Assembly (NCBI GenBank): GCA_011524675.1
Contig: WTJX01000263.1
Coordinates: 1 to 5,101 of the forward strand
DNA length: 5,101 nucleotides
From: Cytophagales bacterium
Lineage (GTDB): Bacteria; Bacteroidota; Bacteroidia; Cytophagales; JAAEPT01
Direction of reading: 5' to 3'
In this document: positions 1 through 5,101 of the stretch, piece by piece
How the letters are laid out: each line of letters begins with the position of its first letter
Numbering within the stretch: the first letter of the stretch is position 1
Position numbers and translations under genes: made by a program
The notes under the pieces: model-generated
Seen by the model: only the letters and a program-made list of their open reading frames with translations
Databases searched by the model: none
What the model was told of the DNA's origin: nothing

Positions 1-452
1 ATTTAGTTCAACATGAACTCATATCGGGGCTTCTCATCTTTATCATCGTAGCCCTTACAGATATTGCAGATGGATATATAGCAAGGAGGTTTCAGTGGGA
101 AAGCAAGCTTGGTCAAGCGTTAGATCCCTTTGCAGACAAGTTCATGGTTGCTTTTGCACTTATCGCGATATTGCAAGCCTATGATTTCCCTACTTGGGCT
201 ATTGTTCCTTTTTTGAGCAGAGACATCATTTCTGTAATGGGTAGTTTGCTCTACATGACTCGAAAAAAAGCTGAATGGAAACCTAACATACTGGGTAAGT
301 TGACCACCTTGGCGCAGGTAATAAGCATCGTAGGCTATTTGATAGATGCTCCTATAAAAGAAGAAGTATTATGGTGTACCTTACTTATCGCTTTAATAAC
401 TGCGATAAGCTATTTACTGAGAGGAATACGATTTGTACTAAACAAGGAATAA
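1..452 (+). CDS. CDP-alcohol phosphatidyltransferase family protein, 5'-truncated (PgsA- or cardiolipin-synthase-like)
   Basis: This integral membrane enzyme transfers a phosphatidyl group from CDP-diacylglycerol to an alcohol, probably glycerol-3-phosphate or phosphatidylglycerol. The frame is open from base 3 to the TAA at 450-452 and gives 149 residues. It carries the complete class I signature DxxDGxxARx8GxxxDxxxD at residues 20-45 (D20, D23, G24, A27, R28, G37, D41, D45); these aspartates bind the metal and CDP. Downstream, an Arg-Asp pair in RDIISVMG and a GKxxTxxQ-type motif (GKLTTLAQ) resemble the PgsA/Cls branch. Hydrophobic stretches before the signature, near residues 48-85 and in the last 50 residues fit the usual six-helix fold. 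The first transmembrane helix and the true start lie outside the window, so the ATG at 144 is internal and not the start. The family call is firm. The acceptor, and hence PgsA versus another branch, is inference. Confidence 0.93.
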   Translation, partial: LVQHELISGLLIFIIVALTDIADGYIARRFQWESKLGQALDPFADKFMVAFALIAILQAYDFPTWAIVPFLSRDIISVMGSLLYMTRKKAEWKPNILGKLTTLAQVISIVGYLIDAPIKEEVLWCTLLIALITAISYLLRGIRFVLNKE

Positions 453-497
453 GCGACACCTCACTTACCTCCAAAAGCTGTGCTAAGGGCCAACACA
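453..497. other. Short convergent intergenic junction
   Basis: These 45 bp separate the stop codons of the plus-strand phosphatidyltransferase gene and the minus-strand PorE-like gene. I looked for a shared hairpin terminator and found only weak pairings of 4-5 bp (such as TGTG/CACA around 479-497) with no T-tract on either strand. The two transcripts therefore probably overlap at their 3' ends, or end by a mechanism not visible here. Confidence 0.6.
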
Positions 498-2972
498 CTA
501 TTCTGTGGCATCCTCTTCTTTGAATGGTATAAAAGGCACTTCATTGCTTACTCTTAACTTTTGCCCTACTTTGATGGTATTGTTTTTTAAGTTGTTCAAT
601 TCTACCAACTCTTGTACGCTGATGCCATATAATTTTGCTATAGAGTATAAGGTATTTTTAGGCAAAACAGTATAATAGCCTGAATCATCTTTTTCATTAT
701 ACTTTATTTGTCCACCAGCAGACTTGATATACCTCTCGGCTCTTTTCTTGGCATAATCTCTCTCGCTAGGTATGGTGTTCAGCCTTTTGACTCTCAAAGG
801 TTTATAAGAGATGAGTATATTACTTTTTAATCCATTCAACTCTTTTAACTCTTGTACAGTCATATTAAATTTTTGAGCCACCTCTTGTATTTTTTTCCTT
901 GGCTCTACAATATAAATGGTGTATTGAGACTCATAGGCAAAATCTCCTCCTTGGATGTATATCTCTGCCCTCCTATTGAGCTGTCGCCCTTTATTGTCCT
1001 TATTTGAAGCGATAGGAGTGCTTTCACCAAACGATTTGATGATAATGACATTCTCATTTACTCCTTTTGAAGTAATATATTTCTTTATTTCAAAACCTCT
1101 TTGTTTTGCCAATAGTGAATTTTGCTCTTTTGTTCCTGTGTTGTCTGTATGCGTATGTATGTCTATTTCTATATTGGGGTGTTTTTTATAAAAACTAACT
1201 AAAGCATCTAAAGACTTTTTTCCTTCAGAGCGTATTTTTTTGCTAGAATAATTAAAATAAACTTTCTCAAAAAGGGAGCGAGCTTTTGGCTCTTTGGTTT
1301 GAGACAAACTAGGGTCTGTAATCGTATTGATATTTCTTATCGTTTGTTCTGAAGCATACACATCTATTAATTCCCCTTCTATTGTCCACTCATCAGATAC
1401 TTCTAGCGGTATAGCTTCAGCAAAAACTACATCCATATCGGCATCACCAAACACAACTTTATATCCTTTTTTATTTCCTAAATCTCCAAAGTCATACCTT
1501 CCAGACTTATCTGTCATCACTCTCTTTACAATATTTCCGTTTTCATCAGTAAGTAATACTGCCGTTACAGAGGACGGATTACCGTCAGTATCCATAATTC
1601 TACCTTTGATAGAGAAGAAATTAGTCTGATACCTTCTTGAAAAAATATAGTTTATCAAGGCCTTTTTACTCTTGTAAGTATATTCGTATATATCGTCTTT
1701 ACCTACCCCTCCCACTCTATTAGAAGATAAATACCCTTTTTTCTCTCCTAACTCAAAGAAAATATCTTCTCTGCTAGAGTTAAACGGCATACCTACATTT
1801 TTGACTTCCAGAAAGTCTTCACCACGTGCAGCAATGATGTCTGTTTCTCCAAAGCCTCCAAAGCCATCAGAAGAGAAAAACAAGGTATTGTATTCTGAAT
1901 AATATCTTGGGTAGGTTTCTTTTCCTGTAGTATTGACAGACTTTAAGTTTCTTGGCTTACTCCATACTTCTTCTTCTTTGTCTGTAAGATAACTGTACCA
2001 AATATCATAACTTCCTACACCTCCTTTTCGGTTAGATACAAAGTATAGAGTATCTCCGTTGGCACTTACACTTGGAGAACCGTTCCATGACTGTGGTGTA
2101 TTTATCTCTTTGATTGGTTTGGGGTCTTGCCATTTACCATTTTTATTTTTAGATACATAGATCCCACATTCAAGACCTTGAGATTCACCTTTCGGTATAT
2201 CACATCTGGTGAAGTAATACTTATTTTGATCTTTGGTAAAAGAACCCGAAATATCATTGAATTGTGAGTTTACTACAGAAAATCTATCTTTATTGGATTT
2301 ATAATCTTTCCACTCGCCTTTTTCAAACTGATAACGGTACTGTTCGTAATTATCCTTTTCTATATTGATCTGTTCTTTATCTTCATCAATACCTGCTCGT
2401 AGTGAAGAAATAATAAGTAATGAATCGTTAATGAGCGTAGGAAGTATGTCGTGATGTCGTGAGCTCACATCTTTAAGTAAACCTAGATCAAATGTCTTAA
2501 AACCATTACGCATTTCATTGATTGCCATCAAACAACCTTTATATTCTTTTTCTGCAAGGTTTTTATACATCACAGGGATTTTACTGGATGTTAACTCCCC
2601 TAAGAACTTTTCAAAGGATATTTTAGCTTTTTCATATTCAGCGTTTGCCTTCAGCATACGTGCATAGTAATACCAGCTGAGTGTTTCTGGGAAGTTTTTA
2701 GGTTTTTTACTTATGGTTTTTTCATAATATTCTTTTGCTTGCTGATAATTAAATGTTTTGCGCTCACACTCTGCTATCTTATAAAGTGCTTGTACATGAT
2801 TACTATCTTTTTTGATAACCTCTAAGTACAGAGGCATGGCAGCGACGTAGTTATCTACCGAGTAGTACTCATCGGCTCTTTCCATATACTTCTGCAAGAG
2901 TGCTGTATTTTGCGAAAAGCTTTGAAAAAAAAGAAAAGTAAATAAAAATAATGCAAGCGTATATCTGACCAT
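498..2972 (-). CDS. Exported PorE-like multidomain protein: TPR, PD40 propeller, CRD, OmpA-C and two LysM modules
   Basis: This is a predicted periplasmic protein of 824 residues that anchors to peptidoglycan. A type I signal peptide (R3, hydrophobic core 5-16, likely cleavage after S18-F19-S20) has no lipobox cysteine. Three TPR-like units span about 26-126. A PD40-type beta-propeller spans about 165-435, with repeats of the form SNRxGGxGxxDI at 313-324, 367-378 and 416-428. A carboxypeptidase-regulatory-like beta-sandwich covers about 453-540. An OmpA-C domain covers about 566-673 and keeps the peptidoglycan-binding pair D610 (in HTHTD) and R625. Two LysM-like modules follow: about 684-729, with a degenerate first loop, and 766-809, the better match (YYTVLPKNTLYSIAKLYGIS). 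TPR-propeller-CRD-OmpA is the architecture of P. gingivalis PorE (PG1058), a type IX secretion component, but Bacteroidota also carry paralogues linked to PorP/SprF-like proteins. Orthology is therefore inference, and no porP-like gene is in view. The gene starts 8 bp after the rhodanese stop, which implies co-transcription. Confidence 0.93.
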   Translation of the reverse strand: MVRYTLALFLFTFLFFQSFSQNTALLQKYMERADEYYSVDNYVAAMPLYLEVIKKDSNHVQALYKIAECERKTFNYQQAKEYYEKTISKKPKNFPETLSWYYYARMLKANAEYEKAKISFEKFLGELTSSKIPVMYKNLAEKEYKGCLMAINEMRNGFKTFDLGLLKDVSSRHHDILPTLINDSLLIISSLRAGIDEDKEQINIEKDNYEQYRYQFEKGEWKDYKSNKDRFSVVNSQFNDISGSFTKDQNKYYFTRCDIPKGESQGLECGIYVSKNKNGKWQDPKPIKEINTPQSWNGSPSVSANGDTLYFVSNRKGGVGSYDIWYSYLTDKEEEVWSKPRNLKSVNTTGKETYPRYYSEYNTLFFSSDGFGGFGETDIIAARGEDFLEVKNVGMPFNSSREDIFFELGEKKGYLSSNRVGGVGKDDIYEYTYKSKKALINYIFSRRYQTNFFSIKGRIMDTDGNPSSVTAVLLTDENGNIVKRVMTDKSGRYDFGDLGNKKGYKVVFGDADMDVVFAEAIPLEVSDEWTIEGELIDVYASEQTIRNINTITDPSLSQTKEPKARSLFEKVYFNYSSKKIRSEGKKSLDALVSFYKKHPNIEIDIHTHTDNTGTKEQNSLLAKQRGFEIKKYITSKGVNENVIIIKSFGESTPIASNKDNKGRQLNRRAEIYIQGGDFAYESQYTIYIVEPRKKIQEVAQKFNMTVQELKELNGLKSNILISYKPLRVKRLNTIPSERDYAKKRAERYIKSAGGQIKYNEKDDSGYYTVLPKNTLYSIAKLYGISVQELVELNNLKNNTIKVGQKLRVSNEVPFIPFKEEDATE

Positions 2973-2980
2973 ATCCTTAT

Positions 2981-3316
2981 TTATTTGACTTTAAGAGGAC
3001 CTAACCACTTATTGAGACCTCCTTCCAATACTCTTACATCATCAAAACCGATAGTATTCATTATTTTACGTGCCTTATTACTTCTTTTTCCATTGGCACA
3101 ATAGAGGATGTAAGATTTATCTTTTTCAAAGTATTTAATCTTATTTTTAAACTCTTTATCTCTTACATCTACATTATTGCAAGGATTGATATGTTCTGGT
3201 CTATACTCCATAGGAGTTCTTACATCAATAATGTTTACCTTCTTATTTTGTTGTATGAGTTCTCTTAGGCTATCTTCGTCGATGAGGTGGTCTGCTTTTT
3301 TCTTTAATCCAAACAT
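2981..3316 (-). CDS. Single-domain rhodanese-like protein (sulfurtransferase family)
   Basis: This is a cytoplasmic rhodanese domain of 111 residues; such proteins carry sulfane sulfur as a cysteine persulfide. The motif NIIDVRTPMEY at 28-38 is the conserved N-terminal rhodanese signature, followed by EHI at 41-43 where GHI is usual. The active-site loop is C73-A-N-G-K-R-S, which fits the CxxGxRS loop of small PspE/GlpE-type rhodaneses, and LEGGLNKW near 97-104 is the usual C-terminal signature. No signal peptide or membrane segment is present. I chose the ATG at 3316. The frame stays open upstream to a TTG at 3379, but that start would touch the hairpin terminator of fbaA and add 21 residues unlike the family. 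A weak -7-like TATGTTTT (3356-3363, minus strand) lacks a well-placed -33 element. The gene lies 8 bp upstream of the PorE-like gene. The physiological substrate cannot be read from the sequence. Confidence 0.92.
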   Translation of the reverse strand: MFGLKKKADHLIDEDSLRELIQQNKKVNIIDVRTPMEYRPEHINPCNNVDVRDKEFKNKIKYFEKDKSYILYCANGKRSNKARKIMNTIGFDDVRVLEGGLNKWLGPLKVK

Positions 3317-3379
3317 GAGGCAATGAGTATTTCGTTCTATTGAAGTAGTAATTTTAAAACATAAATTCCTTAAAAGCAA

Positions 3380-3411
3380 AAAACACCTAGCCTTAGAGGC
3401 TTAGGTGTTTT
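3380..3411 (-). terminator. Intrinsic terminator of fbaA, hairpin usable on both strands
   Basis: The arms AAAACACCTA (3380-3389) and TAGGTGTTTT (3402-3411) form a 10-bp stem. It continues through one bulged base (3401) into GCCT/AGGC (3390-3393 with 3397-3400) and a 3-base loop. On the minus strand the stem runs out into a T-rich tail (T-run 3383-3378, then GC and TTTT). On the plus strand it is followed by TTTTCTATTTTTT, so it is symmetric. It lies 25 bp beyond the fbaA stop and upstream of the rhodanese ATG, which makes it the end of the fbaA transcript. Confidence 0.88.
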
Positions 3412-3436
3412 CTATTTTTTGATTATTGGATGAACA

Positions 3437-4513
3437 TTATCCCAATGTCCCTACATTATTCAAGTCAGCGAAAGCTTGCTTCAAACGCTCGTTAAAAGAC
3501 TGCTGTCCTTTTCTCAACCATACTCTTGGATCATAGAACTTTTTGTTTGGAGCATCATCACCGTCTGGGTTACCAATTTGTCCTTGCAAATAACCTTTTT
3601 TGTCTTCGTAAAATGTTTTTACACCATCCCAAAATGCCCACTGCAAGTCAGTATCTATATTCATCTTGATAGAACCATAAGAAATAGCTTCTCTTATTTC
3701 TTCTACAGAAGAACCAGAACCTCCGTGGAATACAAAGTCTATTGGCTTAGGAGAAGTATTGAATTTTTCTTCAACAAACTTCTGAGAGTTGTCCAATATT
3801 TTTGGTGTAAGCTTCACGTTACCAGGCTTATACACACCATGTACATTACCAAATGCTGCGGCGATAGTAAACCTAGAGCTTACCTTCATCAACTCTTCGT
3901 ATGCGTAAGCTACTTCTTCTGGCTGAGTATATAATTTAGAGCTATCAATGTCTGTATTATCTACACCATCTTCTTCACCACCTGTTACACCTAACTCTAT
4001 TTCTAGGGTCATGTCCATTTTTGACATTCTCTCCAAGTATTTCTTACATATCTCTATGTTTTCTTCTATTGGCTCTTCTGAGAGATCTATCATGTGTGAG
4101 CTAAACAATGGCTTGCCATGCTCTTTGTAAAACTTCTCTCCTTCGTCTAATAGTCCATCAATCCAAGGAAGCAACTTTTTTGCACAGTGGTCTGTATGTA
4201 AGATCACAGTAGCACCATATGCTTTTGCCAACTTGTGTACGTGCATTGCGCCTGACGCAGCCCCCAATACAGCCGTTTGCTGATTATCGTTTGGAAGTCC
4301 TTTTCCTCCAAAAAATACTGATCCACCATTTGAAAATTGAATGATGACAGGTGAGTTTAAAGCTGCTGCTGTCTCCATAACGCCATTAACTGACTCTGTA
4401 CCGATACAGTTGACCGCTGGTAAGGCAAATTGCTTCTCCTTTGCATACGCAAATAAAGCTTGTACTTCATCACCTGTTAGTACACCAGGTGCAAATTGTG
4501 TTAATGTACTCAT
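3437..4513 (-). CDS. fbaA: Class II fructose-bisphosphate aldolase (class IIA, E. coli FbaA type)
   Basis: This cytoplasmic, zinc-dependent enzyme of glycolysis and gluconeogenesis reversibly cleaves fructose-1,6-bisphosphate to dihydroxyacetone phosphate and glyceraldehyde-3-phosphate. The 358 residues match E. coli FbaA (359 aa) almost end to end. Catalytic D108 and zinc ligand H109 lie in HTDHC (106-110). The other zinc ligands are H225 in GNVHG and H263 in FHGGSGS. The acidic loop ELGVTGGEEDGVD (173-185) holds E173, E180 and E181, equivalent to the second metal and catalytic glutamate region. NIDTD (285-289) contacts substrate phosphate. The N-terminal LPAVNCIGTES and C-terminal NKKFYDPRVWLRKGQ are typical of class IIA. 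The ATG at 4513 is preceded by an A-rich stretch with no Shine-Dalgarno motif, as is usual in Bacteroidota. The gene is bounded by two candidate promoters upstream and a hairpin terminator downstream, so it is probably monocistronic. No active-site residue is missing. Confidence 0.98.
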   Translation of the reverse strand: MSTLTQFAPGVLTGDEVQALFAYAKEKQFALPAVNCIGTESVNGVMETAAALNSPVIIQFSNGGSVFFGGKGLPNDNQQTAVLGAASGAMHVHKLAKAYGATVILHTDHCAKKLLPWIDGLLDEGEKFYKEHGKPLFSSHMIDLSEEPIEENIEICKKYLERMSKMDMTLEIELGVTGGEEDGVDNTDIDSSKLYTQPEEVAYAYEELMKVSSRFTIAAAFGNVHGVYKPGNVKLTPKILDNSQKFVEEKFNTSPKPIDFVFHGGSGSSVEEIREAISYGSIKMNIDTDLQWAFWDGVKTFYEDKKGYLQGQIGNPDGDDAPNKKFYDPRVWLRKGQQSFNERLKQAFADLNNVGTLG

Positions 4514-4554
4514 TAGTTTTTTTGTTTTATTTATTAAGAATATACCGTATCGGA

Positions 4555-4584
4555 CAAAAATATTGAACTCTTACCTTTTATCAA
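4555..4584 (-). promoter_or_regulatory. Candidate proximal fbaA promoter (P2), Bacteroidota sigma-A type
   Basis: On the minus strand, TTG (4584-4582) is followed after 19 bp by TATTTTTG (4562-4555). This matches the Bacteroidota TTG-N19/20-TAnnTTTG housekeeping promoter pattern exactly. Initiation would fall near 4548 and give a leader of about 35 nt before the fbaA ATG at 4513. The match was read by eye in AT-rich DNA, so some chance of coincidence remains. Confidence 0.6.
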
Positions 4585-4608
4585 TAAAAGTGTGTATTTA
4601 CAACTTTT
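4575..4608 (-). promoter_or_regulatory. Overlapping, mutually exclusive hairpins in the distal fbaA leader
   Basis: Two inverted repeats share one arm. CTTTTA (4575-4580) pairs with TAAAAG (4585-4590). AAAAGT plus TGT (4586-4591 and 4593-4595) pairs with ACA plus ACTTTT (4600-4602 and 4603-4608), giving 9 bp with one bulged base. They cannot form together in a transcript starting at the distal promoter. Both are AT-rich and weak, and no known riboswitch core is recognisable, so function is speculative. Confidence 0.3.
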
Positions 4609-4639
4609 ACTTTGCTCCGAGCTATATTTAAATTTGACC

Positions 4640-4670
4640 CAAAGATAGAAGATTCACATTTGTGATGCAA
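4640..4670 (-). promoter_or_regulatory. Candidate distal fbaA promoter (P1), Bacteroidota sigma-A type
   Basis: On the minus strand, TTG (4670-4668) is followed after 20 bp by TATCTTTG (4647-4640), a full match to TTG-N19/20-TAnnTTTG. Initiation near 4633 would give a leader of about 120 nt that runs through the proximal promoter and the overlapping hairpins. A TCACA-TT-TGTGA dyad (4654-4665) occupies its spacer. Confidence 0.55.
4654..4665. promoter_or_regulatory. Operator-like dyad TCACA-TT-TGTGA inside the P1 spacer
   Basis: A perfect 5-bp dyad with a 2-bp centre lies between the -33 and -7 elements of the distal promoter. Another TCACAT copy lies at 4685-4690, just upstream of the promoter. 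The half-sites resemble TGTGA/TCACA as bound by CRP/FNR-family regulators, but the order and spacing differ from the classical TGTGA-N6-TCACA site. The binding protein is unknown. Confidence 0.3.
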
Positions 4671-4691
4671 TAATTTAGAGCCTATCACATC

Positions 4692-4709
4692 AAAAAAAAT
4701 GTTTTTTTT
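4692..4709 (-). terminator. A8-TG-T8 perfect dyad after trpS, possible weak terminator
   Basis: Eight A, TG, then eight T form a pure A/T inverted repeat 38 bp past the trpS stop. On the minus strand the second arm would supply a T-run at the end of a short stem. It lacks a GC clamp, so it is a poor intrinsic terminator on its own. It is the only candidate I see between trpS and the fbaA promoters, and it could equally be a bent-DNA tract upstream of P1. Confidence 0.3.
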
Positions 4710-4747
4710 ACACTTTATTTATTTTCAAATGCCAATTTTTGTAAAAA

Positions 4748-5101
4748 TCATGAAAAGCCAATCTTTTTTCTTACCCTCTCTAGCACTTCGCTAGCAATGG
4801 CATTAGCTTTCTCTGCACCTTTTTTCAACTCAGCATCTAAGGTAGCTTTGTCATTCATCAACTGCTGAAACTTTATTCTCTCTTCACTGAACTGCTCACA
4901 AATTAGCTCATACAAGGCTTGTTTAGCATGACCATAGCCATAGTTCCCACCTTCATACTTATTTCTCATCTCTAGGGTTTGCTCTTCATTGGCAAGCAGG
5001 TGAAATAACTTGAAAACATTGCATGTATCAGGATTTTTTGGTTCTTCGAGTGGTGTACTATCAGTAGCAATGCCCATGATACTCTTTCTCAGTTTCTTAT
5101 C
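4748..5101 (-). CDS. trpS: Tryptophanyl-tRNA synthetase, C-terminal part (5' end outside the window)
   Basis: This is a class Ic aminoacyl-tRNA synthetase that charges tRNA-Trp with tryptophan in the cytoplasm. The frame runs from the right edge to the TGA at 4748-4750 and gives 117 residues, about a third of a typical bacterial TrpRS of 320-340 aa. It opens with KKLRKSIMGIATDSTPLEEP, the segment just after the KMSKS region in bacterial TrpRS, then NPDTCNVFKLFHLLA. Next come GGNYGYGHAKQALYELI and a helical tail ending in EVLERVRKKIGFS, all typical of the helical C-terminal domain. The ATG at 5077 is an internal methionine, because the frame stays open and conserved upstream of it. HIGH and KMSKS lie outside the window and cannot be checked. 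Nothing suggests a break in the visible part. Confidence 0.95.
   Translation of the reverse strand, partial: DKKLRKSIMGIATDSTPLEEPKNPDTCNVFKLFHLLANEEQTLEMRNKYEGGNYGYGHAKQALYELICEQFSEERIKFQQLMNDKATLDAELKKGAEKANAIASEVLERVRKKIGFS

Noticed and set aside
144..452. A separate small membrane protein starting at the ATG at 144
   Set aside because: The frame is open upstream to the window edge and contains the complete CDP-alcohol phosphotransferase signature, so this ATG is an internal methionine.
955..1629. Plus-strand open frames of 78 and 100 codons opposite the PorE-like gene
   Set aside because: They lie antisense inside a clearly coding 824-residue frame, have no recognisable domains and no independent leader; they are by-products of the coding strand's composition.
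3356..3363. Promoter -7 element TATGTTTT for the rhodanese gene
   Set aside because: It differs from TAnnTTTG at the last base, and the nearest upstream TTG is only 13 bp away, not 19-20, so it is not listed as a promoter.
3476..4130. Plus-strand open frames of 152 and 60 codons opposite fbaA
   Set aside because: They are fully antisense to a well-conserved aldolase whose minus-strand frame explains the constraint. The translations have no domain features.
4341..4631. Plus-strand open frame of 96 codons running from fbaA into the upstream gap
   Set aside because: Most of it is antisense to the aldolase N-terminus and the rest crosses the AT-rich promoter region. No protein-like conservation is evident.
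4654..4665. Classical CRP binding site
   Set aside because: The half-sites are in the reverse order with a 2-bp centre, not TGTGA-N6-TCACA; kept only as an operator-like dyad.
1..5101. Mobile elements, CRISPR arrays, tRNA or rRNA genes, defence systems
   Set aside because: I found no transposase, terminal inverted repeats, regularly spaced repeats, RNA gene signatures or defence-type domains on either strand.

Overview
The window reads as chromosomal core DNA from a member of the Bacteroidota. The evidence is an AT-rich sequence, A-rich leaders without Shine-Dalgarno motifs, promoter matches of the TTG-N19/20-TAnnTTTG type, and a TPR / PD40 propeller / carboxypeptidase-regulatory / OmpA protein of a kind typical of that phylum. 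The class cannot be fixed from this window; Cytophagia or Flavobacteriia would be my guess. I see no mobile element, CRISPR array, tRNA, rRNA or phage gene.

Layout. At the left edge lies the 3' part of a plus-strand gene for a CDP-alcohol phosphatidyltransferase (phospholipid head-group synthesis). It converges, across only 45 bp, on a block of minus-strand genes. Read in transcription order (right to left), these are: the C-terminal part of tryptophanyl-tRNA synthetase (trpS, cut by the right edge); a 234-bp regulatory gap; class II fructose-bisphosphate aldolase (fbaA); an intrinsic terminator; a small single-domain rhodanese; and, 8 bp further on, an 824-residue exported multidomain protein.

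How the genes relate. fbaA appears to be its own transcription unit. Two good promoter matches lie upstream and a strong hairpin terminator lies 25 bp past its stop. The rhodanese and the large periplasmic protein are almost certainly co-transcribed. The remaining genes are housekeeping genes with no evident shared pathway.

The most interesting object is the large protein. Its domain order matches that of PorE, a type IX secretion component known from Porphyromonas gingivalis. It adds two C-terminal LysM-like modules after the OmpA domain and lacks a lipobox cysteine. I see no wholly new system. The items worth checking are this extended PorE-like architecture, its pairing with a rhodanese, and the layered control region upstream of fbaA.
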